Assembly: GCA_027605045.1 (NCBI GenBank)
Contig: JAQFWX010000010.1
Coordinates: forward strand, 1,368,879-1,432,878
Source of the DNA: Phallus indusiatus
Taxonomy: Eukaryota; Basidiomycota; Agaricomycetes; Phallales; Phallaceae
Length of the DNA stretch: 64,000 nt
Direction of reading: 5' to 3'
The translations under genes and the position numbers were made by a program. Each line of letters opens with the position of its first letter. Within the stretch, counting starts at the first letter, position 1. This document shows positions 11,525 to 24,676 of this stretch, one piece after another. The notes under the pieces were generated by a model that was given only the letters and a program-made list of their open reading frames with translations, was not told the DNA's origin and made no database searches.

Positions 11525-12818
11525 GATGAAAATTGGTTGAATAATTTTTTTCTTTTCTTTTCTTTCTTTCCTTTTTGCGAAAGACAAAACCTCACGGGGG
11601 TTGGGCTACATGCTACAGTTACGGTCTATCAGTCATAGATTGCCGAAACACCAAACACCTCAGCTACTCACGCTTAGTTCTAGCTAAAAGTTCGGCAGAT
11701 CATTGGCCGTAGATGTTCATTCAGGGGACAAAGTATATTGGATTTATGTCGTAAAGCGGGGTCAGTGTGAATTTCTCGTCGAACCAATAATTATTACCGA
11801 CAATCTGAGTGATTTCTCCGGAGCGTAAATGAATTACTCGTGAATGGCCTGCAAACTTCCATTCAAATCTCTACGGAATTTTTTCGCCTTTTTGGAGTTA
11901 CGGGAGGACGCACAGTCGGTGTGAGAAGGCTTCATTTCATCAACTAAAACGGTGTGCTGGTAGAACCGGCAGAGCACATATTATATTAGAACCTGTGCAA
12001 AATATCAGGTATATAAATCATGAGTGCAGCCCAAAAACCGCTTGACTTGGACGAAAGAATCGAATCGCCTTTGTTTGCAAAATAAGTTTGATTTGACTTG
12101 TGCCAAATGAGATACCCTACGTGTTGATTAATTCAGGAGTGGTGCAAAAAAACATCCATCATTCTCTAAAGCACCATTGGCGAGAGTGATGCACGTTTCT
12201 TCAAGTTTGAGCGTAAAACCAACATATGTATACACTGTGTTCACATTGCAGCCGTTAGCGTCGGATTATATGGCTATTCCAGCTTGAGAACCAATAAACT
12301 CAATTTCCGGAAATGCATCAGCTCCAGCTCAGTGAATTAATTCCCAAAGGCATTTGTCTGAAAGGGGAGAAGCGAGGCCAGCGGTGATGTTAATGCATAT
12401 GGTGATACGTCACTGACCAAGCTATTCCTACATAATCAGAGCAACACAGCGTCATTAATAGATCGCATTTGGTTCTTCCTCACATACAAGAAATTCTCTG
12501 AGCGTCTCGTATTGCTTTGCGATTTGCGAAATGAAACTCCTTCCAAAAGGAAGCTCGGGCTAACGACATTTTTTTAATGTCCAGAAATGCTGCGAGGGAG
12601 TGACGCGCAGCTAAAGAATCTTGGTTCTAAACTAAATCAATAAAACCAGACATTATTGGCCTGATCCTTGAATACACTTACAGCATTCTGATTTCTAGGT
12701 GCTGGTCAAGCCTATGCCTTGGAGATGCCGCCTGCAGTGCCGTGCAGTTAGTAAGCGGCTTCTAAGTTGATTTGCACACGAGATCTACATACAAGCTTGC
12801 ACATCAGCAACAGCTTCA
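11525..12818. other. Divergent intergenic region
   Basis: This 1.3-kb space between hydrophobin and COX17 has no frame I can support on either strand. It would contain both promoters. Confidence 0.5.
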
Positions 12819-13154
12819 ATGTTCTCCTCATTGATACCTTCTTCATGGAAATCATCATCGCCGTCACCGTCACCTGAGCCGCCGAAATCTCCGAAAGAGT
12901 CAAATCCACTGAACCCGCAGGGGCTGAAACCGTATGCCATCACTTTCCCTAGCTGCCATCTTTGCAAAACAAAAAAATCTGGCTATTAATTCTCTTCTTT
13001 TTGAATGTTTGACAGATGTTGCGCGTGTCCAGAAACCAAAAATGCCCGGGACGAATGCTTTTTGCGGCATGATCCCGCGACTGTCGACGAAGCCTGCAAA
13101 GAACTTGTCAAAAAGCATGTGGAATGCATGAGAGGTTACGGATTCAATATCTAG
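12819..13154 (+). CDS. COX17: COX17, mitochondrial copper chaperone
   Basis: There are two exons, 12819-12931 and 13016-13154, giving 83 residues. The N-terminal 35 residues are Ser/Pro/Lys-rich and divergent. The conserved core begins at GLKPCCACPETKNARDEC, with the KPCC copper-binding site. It carries the twin CX9C motif (C-PETKNARDE-C and C-KELVKKHVE-C) and ends MRGYGFNI. COX17 shuttles Cu(I) in the intermembrane space to SCO1 and COX11 for cytochrome c oxidase assembly and is imported and oxidised by the MIA40 relay. The intron splits the codon just before the CC pair. The gene is convergent with PFS2, about 155 bp away. Confidence 0.96.
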
Positions 13155-13310
13155 ACTGGGACGTTATTTGAAGTTAGAACCAACTTTGAACTTTCTGTAT
13201 CCTAAGTGAAACATCGTTTTAGAACCACCCCTCCGCCCTCCATCATCTTCTACTTTATTAATGATTTTGGTATAATACAAATGAAATACAGAATATATAT
13301 GTTAATAGTA

Positions 13311-15316
13311 TCACCGTTTTCTTGGAGCGAAATTAGACTGTGTATAATACGATCTTCCCTGGGGACCTGGACCAGCCTGACTTGGAGGCTGTCTTCGCGG
13401 TCCTCCATTGGTTCCGCCTGCACCACCCGCAGCTGCATTTCCACCACCGAAGACACCAGTACCACCTAAACCAGGTATACCAGGAATCGAATCTTCGCCA
13501 AACCCACCCCCGCCAAAGACACTATGACTAGGGCCATATCCATCTGGTCCCATTGAAGGCAGAGGCACTTCTCCAAAGTCCTCTTCGCCCTGCCATGTCA
13601 TAAACCCAGGTACGGCTTCGTCCTCCTCGTCTCCAACTGCAGCTGGAGGACGAGCGCCACCAGCTCCGAAAACAGAAGTGGCATCTCCCGGTCTTTCGCG
13701 AGACCAAAACCTTGTTGTATGGTCGTTGGAAGCGGAAACCATCAGATGACCCAAGGGGTGAAACGCAAGCGACCAAACATTGGAATCATGGGCTTCTGAT
13801 ATTGTCGCTCGCGGTCCGGACTGTGCAGTTGATGAGCTTAGGACATGATTAAAAGAAGGTTGAGGAGCAGAAAGGTCCCAGTGCAGAATAGCCCCTTCTG
13901 ACCCGCCCGAGACAAGCAATGAATGGACAGGGTGCCACGCCAGCGCTGTTGATGTGGTAGGTCATATAAGCAACGAGAAGGAAAAGCCTACAACGGGGCG
14001 CGACTTACAACACACTTCTTTTTTGTGACCTTTCAATATTCGATACTCTTTCATGGCGCGGATATCGAAAACACGAATGGTCTGATCTCTTGAAGCACTA
14101 GCAACGAGGTCCCCATTAGGAGACCATGCGACAGCTTGCACTGTATTTTTGTGTTGATGACTACGAGAAACCAAATTAGTCTCTCTTGACGAACCGAAAA
14201 CAAATGTACTAAACACCTACAAAGTTGAAAGACAAGTTCCAGTTCTTGGATCCCAGAATTTCACAAGATTATCTTTGCTACCTGAGACTAACAGCCCCTT
14301 CGTCGGATGCCATTCAACGCATTTGACGTCCCAACCATGCCCTGCAGAATATCTCAGTCTTCCTCAAACAGTCTTAAAGGATCTGCAAAAAACCACACCA
14401 GTCAAAACTCTTTCTTCTCGGCTTTCTTCGAAAGCCCAAAGTCTGAGAGTCGCGTCATCGCTCGCAGTCGCAAATCGTTGATCATTCGGTGCAAAACTGA
14501 GTCCCCTCACGCTTTCTCTATGAGCGTTAAAAGCCGTCAAATTATTCATATTTGGTTGAAAATATTTTACAACACCACTCTGGTCGGCGGATGCGATGTA
14601 GGCTCCTGAATGTGAAAAACGTAACGCGCGAATAGCAGAGTCATGAGCTTGAAGAATTGTCTCGAAATTGAATGTAAGTCCATTCCATAGTGTGAATTCA
14701 CCGCTTGTAGAACCGGTCAAGACTCGACGTCCTTCAGGAGTCCACTGAACAGTATATTTAAATCTGAAAAAACTGAGGTAGAGGGAACTTTTACATACAG
14801 TCACAACATTAACCGGACAGCGGATTTTGTTAGTCGAGGTGTGCACAAACTTCGTACAGAGTGAAGTCGAAGCATTGGTCAAATACGCCTTCGGAGGTAG
14901 TAACTAAACCTGAAATGAGACGTTCCACACAACGATAGATCTCATGACACACTCACATCAATGATATACGGCGGCGCAGGCCTAACCCAGGGCACATAAT
15001 ACGGAGTGGGTCGCAACTTACGGAGCTGAACACAGAATTACATCAACAATGATGCAGCATCACTCTCACAACAACATACCAAAGCCCATCGACCCATTCC
15101 ACCAGCATAATCTACAGTACGTCTAGGTCGCGTCTTCTTCAAAGCCTTTCCGTCCAATAGTTGTTTTTGTGCTGCGATCTCCAGTTCTTTCGCGTGCGTC
15201 TCATCAATTGGTGGCGGTTGAGGTGGTTCCAGATATTTCTTGGGCTCCCATGATGTAGCCGAAGGACGAGGTATAGCGTAATCGGGAAGAAGAATTGGAA
15301 CTGGGGAAAAGGACAT
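13311..15316 (-). CDS. PFS2: PFS2/WDR33-type WD40 cleavage and polyadenylation factor subunit
   Basis: There are seven exons: 15316-15080, 15025-14957, 14903-14799, 14744-14399, 14341-14221, 14160-14009 and 13945-13311, giving 554 residues. The N-terminus contains the family signature [20 protein letters not shown] and then [18 protein letters not shown]40 repeats follow ([45 protein letters not shown]). The C-terminal tail is Gly/Pro-rich and ends [13 protein letters not shown]. Pfs2 (WDR33 in animals) is a core subunit of CPF/CPSF in the nucleus and helps recognise the AAUAAA-type signal. Intron 3 (14798-14745) is 54 nt with an open frame, so a naive ORF reads through it. Confidence 0.96.
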
Positions 15317-18068
15317 TAGTATATACAGGTCAGATTACGTAATAGACCTTAGGTAATTCCACAAGCTTCAAAGTTCAAAAAAAAACTATATCGCGTCTTT
15401 TCGATATGCATTGAGAACGTGTAGTATTCTTTTTCAACGTAGATTGTCAGACTTATTGCTTTATTTGACTGAGAATGACTTTGTGACTATAATATCATTC
15501 TATTTGTTATTATGACATTTTAAAAACTAATGTGTAACTGAACGTGTTACAACTGCTACGTCAAGTTCCTTGAGTAGTTGCTACCACCCTCTGCGATAGT
15601 TGTATTAGACCCTAGGCCCTGAAGGCCTGACATCTTCAATAACCTAACTGTCCCGAACCCGAACTCAAAGTTGAATCTCTAAATAGAGTTCGATGTATTC
15701 TTCCAAGTGCCTTTCGGATTTGAATCGTTTGTAATGATATTGATATGCTGCCCACTTGCGGTGAGTTATACTGACGAAGTCGCAATATATAATCAGTAAT
15801 CAAAATAATTGAAAAGCTAGGGCGAGAATCAGAAAGACTGGTCTTCAGACTTATAGACCAATGACTTTACGGATTTTGAAAGGCTTGTATTGCCTGGTCG
15901 AGAGTTTATGAGGATTCTTGTACGTAATAATTAGAGATGATTACCGATGAAATGCCGGCTTCACGAAGGTCAAAAAATAAACGATCACTGATGACCAAAG
16001 GAATGACAGTCAACATCATCATGAAGCTAGATTACAAATGTAAGTAGTGACATTATGTTCCACCAAATACTTACAAGCATCGTAGTACACCTAAATGTCC
16101 ACTTTTGAGACCATAGGCTAGTGAATGGGTTTTTTATGACGTACTTTCGTTCAATACTAGGGAAACAATGTTATTTTTGTTTTGAATATTAAGTTTCGTT
16201 TCATGTCTCAATTTCCGTATGCTCCAGATATTCCACAAGCAGATTACGATGACAAGGATATCAGTGGCCACAGTGATAACGAAAGCAATAAATAGATATG
16301 CTGGTTGTTATACATACTGAGAACAAAAGACTTAGCGAGCTGTCAGTGAGGTCTTCACATACCACTAAAGATTGTCTGAGCTGTGAAAAATTAAACCATG
16401 AGATCAAATCTCGGCTAGCTTACTTGGGGAATAGTGGATCCAGGTTCTCAGGGAAAAGTCTCAACGAAAGGCAGTCACAAGGAGGAAATACTGGGATTAT
16501 CCCTATAAATAGTGAGTTTGCCGCCTTTATCTCCATAATCAGGCTCTTGGTATTTACCGATACAGGTAACCAACACTCCTCCTGAATAGCCAAGGATCAA
16601 AACCGCTCTAAAGGGTTTATTCCCTTGGATTAATGAATATGCTGGGATGATCAACACCCCTAAACTACTGTAACTGATAAATTTTTTTTCAAATCATATC
16701 AATTACTCGCCTTGAATACTGATATACCAACAAAAATTGAAAAAGATTTGTACAACAATTAGGCCGATGCTTGAGTTTTCCAATTGATCATCTGTCATGG
16801 TAAATGTACCAGTGATCGCTGACCTTCAAATTCAATTTTTTGGTTCATTTATATCGCCGTCATCAAGAGAACCACATGACTTACTCAAACTGTTCGTTCA
16901 AAAAGAAAAATGATTAATCTTAAAACTTTTCCTTAACGATCCTCTAAAACTCACATTCACTTTCGCCAATATAAGTTGAGCCGTAGCTGAGAATGCTTGA
17001 CTAAACAGACCGCCGTATCTTGTAAAAAGATAAAAAAAAGAGGCGAGGCGAATGGGCTTGGACCAAATGTATTCAATTTCTCTCGAGATGTTGAGAAGAG
17101 TGGTATATAAAACCAGTGCTGAAAGTGCATATTAATCCCTTTGAAGATGTCATGATTTAAGTCTCACCGAAAGCACTGATAATGAGCATTTGTTGAATTC
17201 TAATGTTCCGGATGATTAGCATAGGTACCACGTAAGGAGCCACGTCACCCAACTGTGAACTTTCTCCATAGAAAAAGATGGACATCTAGTGCTACTAGGC
17301 AATAATGTGAGGATTCAACAGCTTTTATCAAGCCTGAGAGCCACCTGCATTGAGTTACTCAACTTTATGGTTGAAATATTTGAATAGGTTGCAACACGTC
17401 AAGTTGATTTTAGTGGTTCAGAGCAAACGTCGTTGGTTACCACTGAGTTGAGTTTGAACGCCTCACGATGGCAGGATAAGATGGTTCCTAGTAATTAGCC
17501 GAATCAACAGAGACATTAGCTCAAGTGGCTAGGCATGTGCGAACGGATTTCACTGTGTACTGGATACATGGTCCTTAAGGCTTAAGGACTAATTATGATC
17601 TATCGGAATCCAATCAGTAGTCAAATAAAAAACCGACGCGTATGGGAGAAGATTATATCCAGAATATTCATATACAAAAGGGGATTATGTAGGTGGTGAA
17701 AGGAGAGAAGCGTACGAAACAAATGGCGCTCATGGAAGGCTCGGAGAAAGATGAAGTATTAAACTGATTAGAATCTCATTGGTTCATCTCCTAATAACAG
17801 GATTTATCCGACTCCGAAATGAATGGGATACAAAAATACGGCACTACCGCATACTTTTCTTATATACACATGCTTTGGCTACAGTTTGGTGATAGGATAA
17901 AAATCCATTAATCCTTCATAAAAGGCGCTACTTGAGAAAAAAAAGAACAAAACGAGCGTGGATGGACTTTTAAAGCTTACAAATGTTCAGCATTATGGCT
18001 TTGATAAGTATAAGAGGGGTATGATCCCATTTCATTAGTTTCTTTTCAATAATAAGGTACTCAGTAGT
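15317..18068. other. Gene-poor region, 2.75 kb
   Basis: No supported gene. A 30-codon frame at about 16205 (MSQFPYAPDIPQ...) and a 95-codon frame at 16298-16585 have no recognisable content. The region is AT-rich with many stops, and I recognised no transposon ends, tRNA or large repeats by eye. Confidence 0.5.
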
Positions 18069-21000
18069 CTACCACGTATCAGGTCTACGAAAGAGGAAAA
18101 AGAAAGATTAAGAAAGTCTGGAAATGATGGACTTCTTTTATATACGCACCCAAAGTGACCAATCGCGGGATCTATGTCCAAATGAGGAAGACCTTGCCCG
18201 TCGGCATTATTGATAAAGACGCTAAGAAAGAGATAATTGGTATAAAATTCAACAATAAAGTCTAGGGAAAGACTACTTACGTGTTTCCCCACCATTTTGC
18301 AATAGTATTCCGGCCGATAGTATTGTGTTTCGGGTATTGCAAGCTGTCGCGTAAAAGAAGGACTCAGCCCTATAAATCATCGTCGCAGTTACACATGCTG
18401 CACATACCAAAAGAAAATAAGTACGCCAGCAACAGCAACGCCACTATCTAATCCAGCAGACAGGACGTCTAAAAACCAACCCAATCTGAACAGGATGTAC
18501 ACCGAGCACATTAAAAGCCGACTTACAGTTGTACTTTGTCCACCAAGTGAAATTGCGTCGACGGATGACATACTGGAATCTAAGAGTGGGGGGGATGTAA
18601 ACAAAAGTCCCTGCTCGGATAACCACAGTTCACGTACATAAATCCAACCAACGCCCATGGAATAAAGTTAACGGCGGTAGCGGGAGGAATAGCAGTACTC
18701 GTTCCATTGAAAACAGCCGGGAAACTAGCATTCACAAGTTCAGTTCCGAAAGAAAAAAATAGCAACAATTTACTTACTTAACGTATTTTAGTATGGAATT
18801 AGGATATTTCCGGGTGATAACGAAAGGGATAAACGGTGCGACGGCACCAATAATGAAGAAGAAAGTGAGAGCTTAATAACATACGAGAGATGTCAAAAAA
18901 AAACTGGCGATTGACGATAGATATTGCCACTTCTTACGATAGAAAAGAGTGCCTTTTGAGAATTGTAGTTCTGGTCCGATAACACCCCAGAGAATGGAGG
19001 CAGTCCCAAATGTATGCGTAGTAGGACAAATGAAACTAAATCGCATGAGTTAGTCGAATCCCCTTCTCGGATTTGGTAACATGTAGATAGTACCCGTCTT
19101 TTTGTTGTAATGAACAGATCCCTTCGATGTGCTCAAACATCCAAGCTTGTACACCCAACTGAGTCGTTGCCGCGAGAACAGTAGCAACAACCTACACACA
19201 GTTAGGACTCGGAGCTTTTTTTCGGTAAATAAAATGCAAAACGATTCACCTGACAGGTAAACATGGTACGAGGAGGAATTTTCAAATAATGCCCAAGTTT
19301 AAAGTCTGAAGTAAATTGCAAGCATTGAACCATAGTAATATATCCCCATGTCTTAAACATCATCATGGCTATAATAATATGTTTAGACACACATTCTAAG
19401 ACAGAAGGCAGAAATCCCGAATACTTACCAATAGGACGACCAGGGAGAGCATATCCGACGACAAGTTCGGTAATAACACTACACCGCAAATGAGATCACA
19501 CGCCAACATACAACAAAGACGATCCACTCACTTGAGACCGACCTGCTGGTTGGTAACGGCTTGGATCATACCAACCGGTATGGTATATATGAAAGCTATA
19601 TACCGGATTAGCATGTAATATCAATCATTTGCAATATACATACCGATTATGAGGGCAAGGACAAATGCCCACACCGGCTAAGTTGGACTTGAATTTAGGG
19701 ACAAAAGACATGATGAAACTAAAGTCGTACCATCTTGGTCGGCCATAATTCTAAGATAAATGTTATCGAGGGGATATCATGATATATCAAAAAAAAAAAC
19801 GCACCAATGGCCAAAATTCCAAATACAAACATGATCACGAATATCACCATGTACCACCTACAAAAGATTCGCCTCTTCTCTAACATTGAAGAGAGAGAAC
19901 TCACCAATCAGGTACCTGCTTGTATTGCGACATCAGCCTCGCATGAATATCCGGCTGTTCGTTCAAACTCCTCCTTGCTTGTACCCAAATTTGCTTTCTA
20001 AAATACAAAAACGAGTGTACGATGACAGAGGTAATACTCGCAAAGCTCAACCCATAGCTCAGCGCGAACGAGATAGAAAGGAATAAGGGCGAGTAGGCGC
20101 GGTATTTCTCGAGATTAAAAGTCAGATCGTCGTTTAGAATAGCGGTGACGTTGTATGGATTTCCTTGGTTGTCGAAAGCGCCGTTAGCTATGATAGGGAG
20201 ATAAGCCGTGTAGAAAGCGTTGGTGTAGTAAAGGATAGGGCAAAGAATCCAAAAGAAGCAAACGAAACCACCGAAAATATTGGCTTACGGGTCGACGTTA
20301 ATATAGGAAATAATAAGGAACAAATTAAATGCTACCTTCTGCCCACCAGGGAGTGGCCAGGGGAGAGCCAATAAACGAGATTTGCGACCAACTATACGAA
20401 ATTAAACTTAAACCGAAGAGGACAACAAAATTCCAACGTACTCGAAGGTGATAATACTATACAAAATGTTATTTCATGAGCTTAAAGGACCTTTTTCAGC
20501 TTTATATCAACCGACCTCATGCCAAGACCTGTTTCGTAACCGAAAAGTTGGTTGACAATACGATTGTTCGGGGCAATCCAGCAGACCCAGCTGAAGACGG
20601 AAAGCGCTTGGAAAAGATAACCAGGAATAAAATCTGGACACGATAATTTAGAGGATGAAATCAAATAGAGAGCGAGAGGTAAGCCGTACACCAGAAGAAA
20701 CTTCCAAAGAAAGCGTAGAGGAAGAAACGCTGACGGCTGATACCCTTTGCGCTAATCCCGGCATACTATTGAAGGCGAAAAAAACCCTTTAGTCAAACTT
20801 GAAACGAAAAAGGTGAACACTATTCTTACATCCCGAGAGTGAAGTGTGTTGAAGAGAGCGCAAAAGACCAGATTAGACGGCCAAACTGAAAATGTGCATC
20901 AGGAGTGAGGGGAAAATAGCCATGTCCGACTGACTCATTGAAGGTGGAGAAACCAAGAACCGTTTGCAGATGCCACCAAGCGAGTACCCTATCAACTGAG

Positions 21001-21919
21001 TCGACATCACGACAAGCCATTGATCTATACGCGGGGTTCGATCAGAATCAGAGTGAAAGTGAGAGGGAAAGTGTACTGACATGCAAAACTGAATTTCTGA
21101 TGGTAGAGCGTCCGTTGAACTGCTATAATATCGGTAGCGTAAGCACTCAGAAACGCTACGGTAGCCATCATGGTAATGACACTTGGAAAAAGGAGTCAAT
21201 GACACTGCTGTTATGACTGTTATGAGGGGTATAATAAGATAATCGTACACATGCTCTTTAATCGTGAAAGGACCGGGATTGAGCTCTAGTCCAAAGATTT
21301 TGGCTCTAGGAAGAACGCGAGCACAAAATACACCGATAGGATATGCTAGCAATTGACTACAGAAGTTGCCGATGGACACCGCTGGAAAACGGAAGAAGAA
21401 GAATTGATTAAGACCTAGGGAGTGTGATATGGTTATGTGAGAGGCAAGAGAGTTAGAACAAAAACGGTCATTACCGGGAATAAGAATAGCGGCGAGTATG
21501 CCTATCACCCATGCACGTAAGGTCCCGCAAGGCCTGAAAGTGAGAATAAGCACGCAGCTCCTCAGGAAAAGAAATTCAAGGACTGAACATGTCTGGATCA
21601 TCGGTATTGGCGACCGCGCTGCGGACTTCGGGATACGGACTTTTTAAAGGATTGAGTACCGGGTAAATGAATCAGTTGAGAGAAAACAAACCTGTCGTCT
21701 TCAAGCTCGAGATGTTCTCTGTCTAGATTAGGGTCGTCGAAGAAGGCACCTGCAACATCCTACAAAAACAGACGTCAGAAATGTATCTCGCAAAGGGTAC
21801 ACACTCTCATTTACCTGAATGGTGTATTCATCCTGGTCAACGTCCTGTCCAATATCTAACCTGTACTTGAACTTTTCCGTGAACGACTCGGATCGTTTAG
21901 TCGACGTAGTATCCGACAT
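18069..21919 (-). CDS. OPT-family small oligopeptide transporter, intron-dense
   Basis: The first exons are 21919-21815, 21759-21692, 21639-21589, 21533-21475 and 21414-21249. The last exon is only 16 nt (18084-18069) and encodes the ending PDTW. Family landmarks are [113 protein letters not shown] and [11 protein letters not shown] proteins are proton-coupled plasma-membrane importers of tetra- and pentapeptides or glutathione, with many transmembrane helices. The middle consists of many short exons that I followed by homology but did not fix base by base. No internal break was evident. Confidence 0.9.
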
Positions 21920-22984
21920 AGATAAAAAAAGGTCCGTGGGCCAAACCTCTCGAGGACAGGATTAACAGAATTCGTGAATGATTCTATGCCAGTGTGCTAG
22001 TCAAGTTTAAAAAAGATCGGTTTTTTATAAGAGGTTTTAAAAGAGAAATTGTGCGGTGAACACAGGCCGCAGGTGATGCCTTATGTAAAATATACTCCCA
22101 CTCAAGCTAGGGTCGCTTTTTTTCCGATTAAGATAAACCAACGGCCAAGCTAATCGAAAATGTTAAATAAACTAAAAAATTTTGAAAATTGATGCCAATG
22201 CATCCGAAGACTTACGGAGCGTGAAGCTTGAGGCTTGTGAGGGCTAAAATATCAAAGTATATCTTATTCATTCAACGTCAAAGATGTCTGTCAAGTCATT
22301 CGTTTTCTGCTTTCCTTTTAGGCCAGGCCGGTACAAACAAGAGTCAACGTGCGTTCACACCGTCCGGCCTTCCTCGGCGATTGACCTTGCCAAATTCGGC
22401 CTGCAATAGAAAGTGAACAGGTGCCTACCATTTCTAAAAACGCAATTAAAAATTGTGAACCACAAGATGCATAGAAAATATATTAGTGTCGACCACAAAA
22501 TGACACCAAGACACCACCGAAAAAGATGTCTTGTACCATATCCCATGAGCTTCGACACCAAAATAACATTGACATCGGAAAGCCCGACCGAAATCCGGGA
22601 GGGGTAGGGAGCCCTTAACGAGCCATGACGATTATCGTCGTCGTCAAGTCATATTCTGAACCGAAGTGCACTCCGGGACCAATTATAGTACTTATTTTCG
22701 GTTCCTTAGATCTAAACTCGCCGCGAAACGTGTTTACGTTCTGATATTCGCGGAGATGTACATCTTATCTGAGATCTGAATCCACTCATATTAGCATGAG
22801 ACAGAGTACGAAGGGTTAGCAAAGGTTAGTAAATACGGAGAAAGAAAGTAGCAGATATTACAGCACCAGGTTCACAAGTCATATCTTTAAATGATTATTA
22901 TTGTCCATGGGACAGAAGGGTACACTAGCACAACGAAAAGTGCACCGCGAGCGGTGCAAATACATACATAGTTACTTGAATCGT
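21920..22984. other. Intergenic region
   Basis: I see no gene. It contains the OPT promoter and the 3' flank of the first DUF7918 gene. The frames at 22228-22416 and 22355-22561 are unconvincing. Confidence 0.5.
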
Positions 22985-24284
22985 TCAATCGGAATCCAGG
23001 ACTATGACATCAGGGTCCTGCTTAATGTCCGTCTTATGCCGCTTGTGGCGAACGGAACCCTTGGAAGACGACTCTCTCGATCTTTTTGAACCCGAGCCTT
23101 TCTCAGTTTTGACTTTCGATCGCTCGTTGTCTTCCGAATCGGAATCAATGATAACAGTTTCAATAGTTTTCATGACTTGGGTTTTTTGCGTTCTATAAGC
23201 CTTTCAATTGTTCGTGACGTTGAGTAGACGTACAAGTGACATCGAAAAAGATGAATGCTCACTTTGGTGATTAATGGTTTACGATCTTCAGTGGATTCGG
23301 TTTTGGGGGTAACTGTGGGTAAATTCCGATCGTGATTATCCTGATGTTCGCTTGCACCTCCAGGGTTGGTCTGAGGCTCGAGCCCTGATGCGATTCCTTG
23401 CGCCCGAAGAACATCTAGACAGATGAGAGCGCCACATTACTAGAGAAAACTTCAGCAAATACTGAGAGATTCAAACCTAATGGTCTATAAAAGAACTTGA
23501 TGGTGAACCAGGGTTTCAAAGGATCCACATAAGTGACGTTGGTAGTACTGCATAAATTGGTGGCTATTTCTGGCGGCCGCAGTCTCGCAAAGAAAGTATG
23601 ATTCAAAATGTTAAAAAGACGTCACGGAAACACATACGAAACGGTATGAAACCCTATTGACTTCGATTTTTCTGACATGGTGGACACAGCTCCCAACTTA
23701 TAGACTGCAGGTTGTCCCGGTCCATTAATATTCTTTATATGATACAGCTCAATTTTTATCGTTCCAAGATTCTTAGGTATGGCCTGTGAGGAAAGTCCCA
23801 CTTGGTCCTCTTCTGGTGATGGTTCGTAAAAAAAAGACGGTCTAGGACAATGGCCAGTGCTGTAAAACATTACCTGCAAAATTTATGCTCGAAAAGGCGA
23901 ACTTCTGATTCCCATATTGAGTCCTTACATGACTCAATGCATGGGTAACCCTCCTGGACTCAGGCTTGAAAAGCCAACTGTTGATGCAATCATCATGAAG
24001 GTAGTAACTAATAGCTATAAAATCTCCCGGGTCCCTTTGCGTAACGATAGCAAACTCCTGACAAAATTCGAAAGACTTTTTTCAAATAAACACGCGTCTT
24101 TTTTCGGAAACGCGCTCACCTTGTTAACCTCCGAAGCAATATAGCACGATACAACACTATCCCTTTGTTCAACTTGATACTGCTTCGCCCTTTTTCCATC
24201 TATTTCAATCCAGAACTTATGCCCAGGAATCTTCAAACCAATATCATCATCAGAGGAGGCAGAAGAATGAGCTGGATGGGCCAT
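22985..24284 (-). CDS. DUF7918 family protein, tandem copy 1
   Basis: There are six exons: 24284-24120, 24057-23874, 23812-23638, 23583-23477, 23414-23263 and 23200-22985, giving 332 residues. It belongs to the agaric DUF7918 family: N-terminal GHKFWIEIDGKRAKQYQVE, then NLGTIKIELYHI, KSIGFHTVS and the hallmark FYRPLDVLRAQGIA. The C-terminus is disordered and charged: IETVIIDSDSED, a basic KRSRESSSKGSVRHKRHK segment, and the terminal DVIVLDSD. Both hydrophobic-acidic motifs resemble SUMO-interaction motifs flanking a nuclear-localisation-like segment. The function of the family is unknown; nuclear residence is inferred. The gene lies in a head-to-tail trio of similar exon structure. Confidence 0.9.
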
Positions 24285-24676
24285 TGTGGTCGTAATAGGT
24301 TACGAGTACAAGAGATTGGCAAGAAGCGAAAAGGAGATGTCACGCGTACCAAACGCGTACGCGCAAAGACCAACGTGACAGGATTTTGGCAGTCTCTTCA
24401 GATCAAAAATTCTATATCGCGCATTTTCAATGATGGCTATTTGTACGTTGAATTGACTCCTGACAATTTGAATTTATGTATGTGGTAACCAGGGAGTAAT
24501 GGCTTCAAGTGATCGTGAGAAAACACAGTCTGCGAATTTGAATAAGATTAGATTAGATTACTAGAACACCGTTTTGGTGATCCTCGATTCTCAGATAGAT
24601 ATAAGCATACAAATACCATAAGCAAATACAGCAAGTATTACAAACATGGTGGAGGTACAATGGGTCGTGAAATAAC
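24285..24676. other. Spacer between DUF7918 copies 1 and 2
   Basis: This holds the promoter of copy 1 and the 3' flank of copy 2. I see nothing coding. Confidence 0.6.

Noticed and set aside
13206..13531. Plus-strand ORFs over the PFS2 3' end
   Set aside because: They are antisense to the glycine-rich PFS2 tail, which has clear family support.
17515..17580. Possible tRNA (TTAGCTCAAGTGGCTAGGC resembles an A box)
   Set aside because: No B box, no foldable acceptor or anticodon arm downstream.
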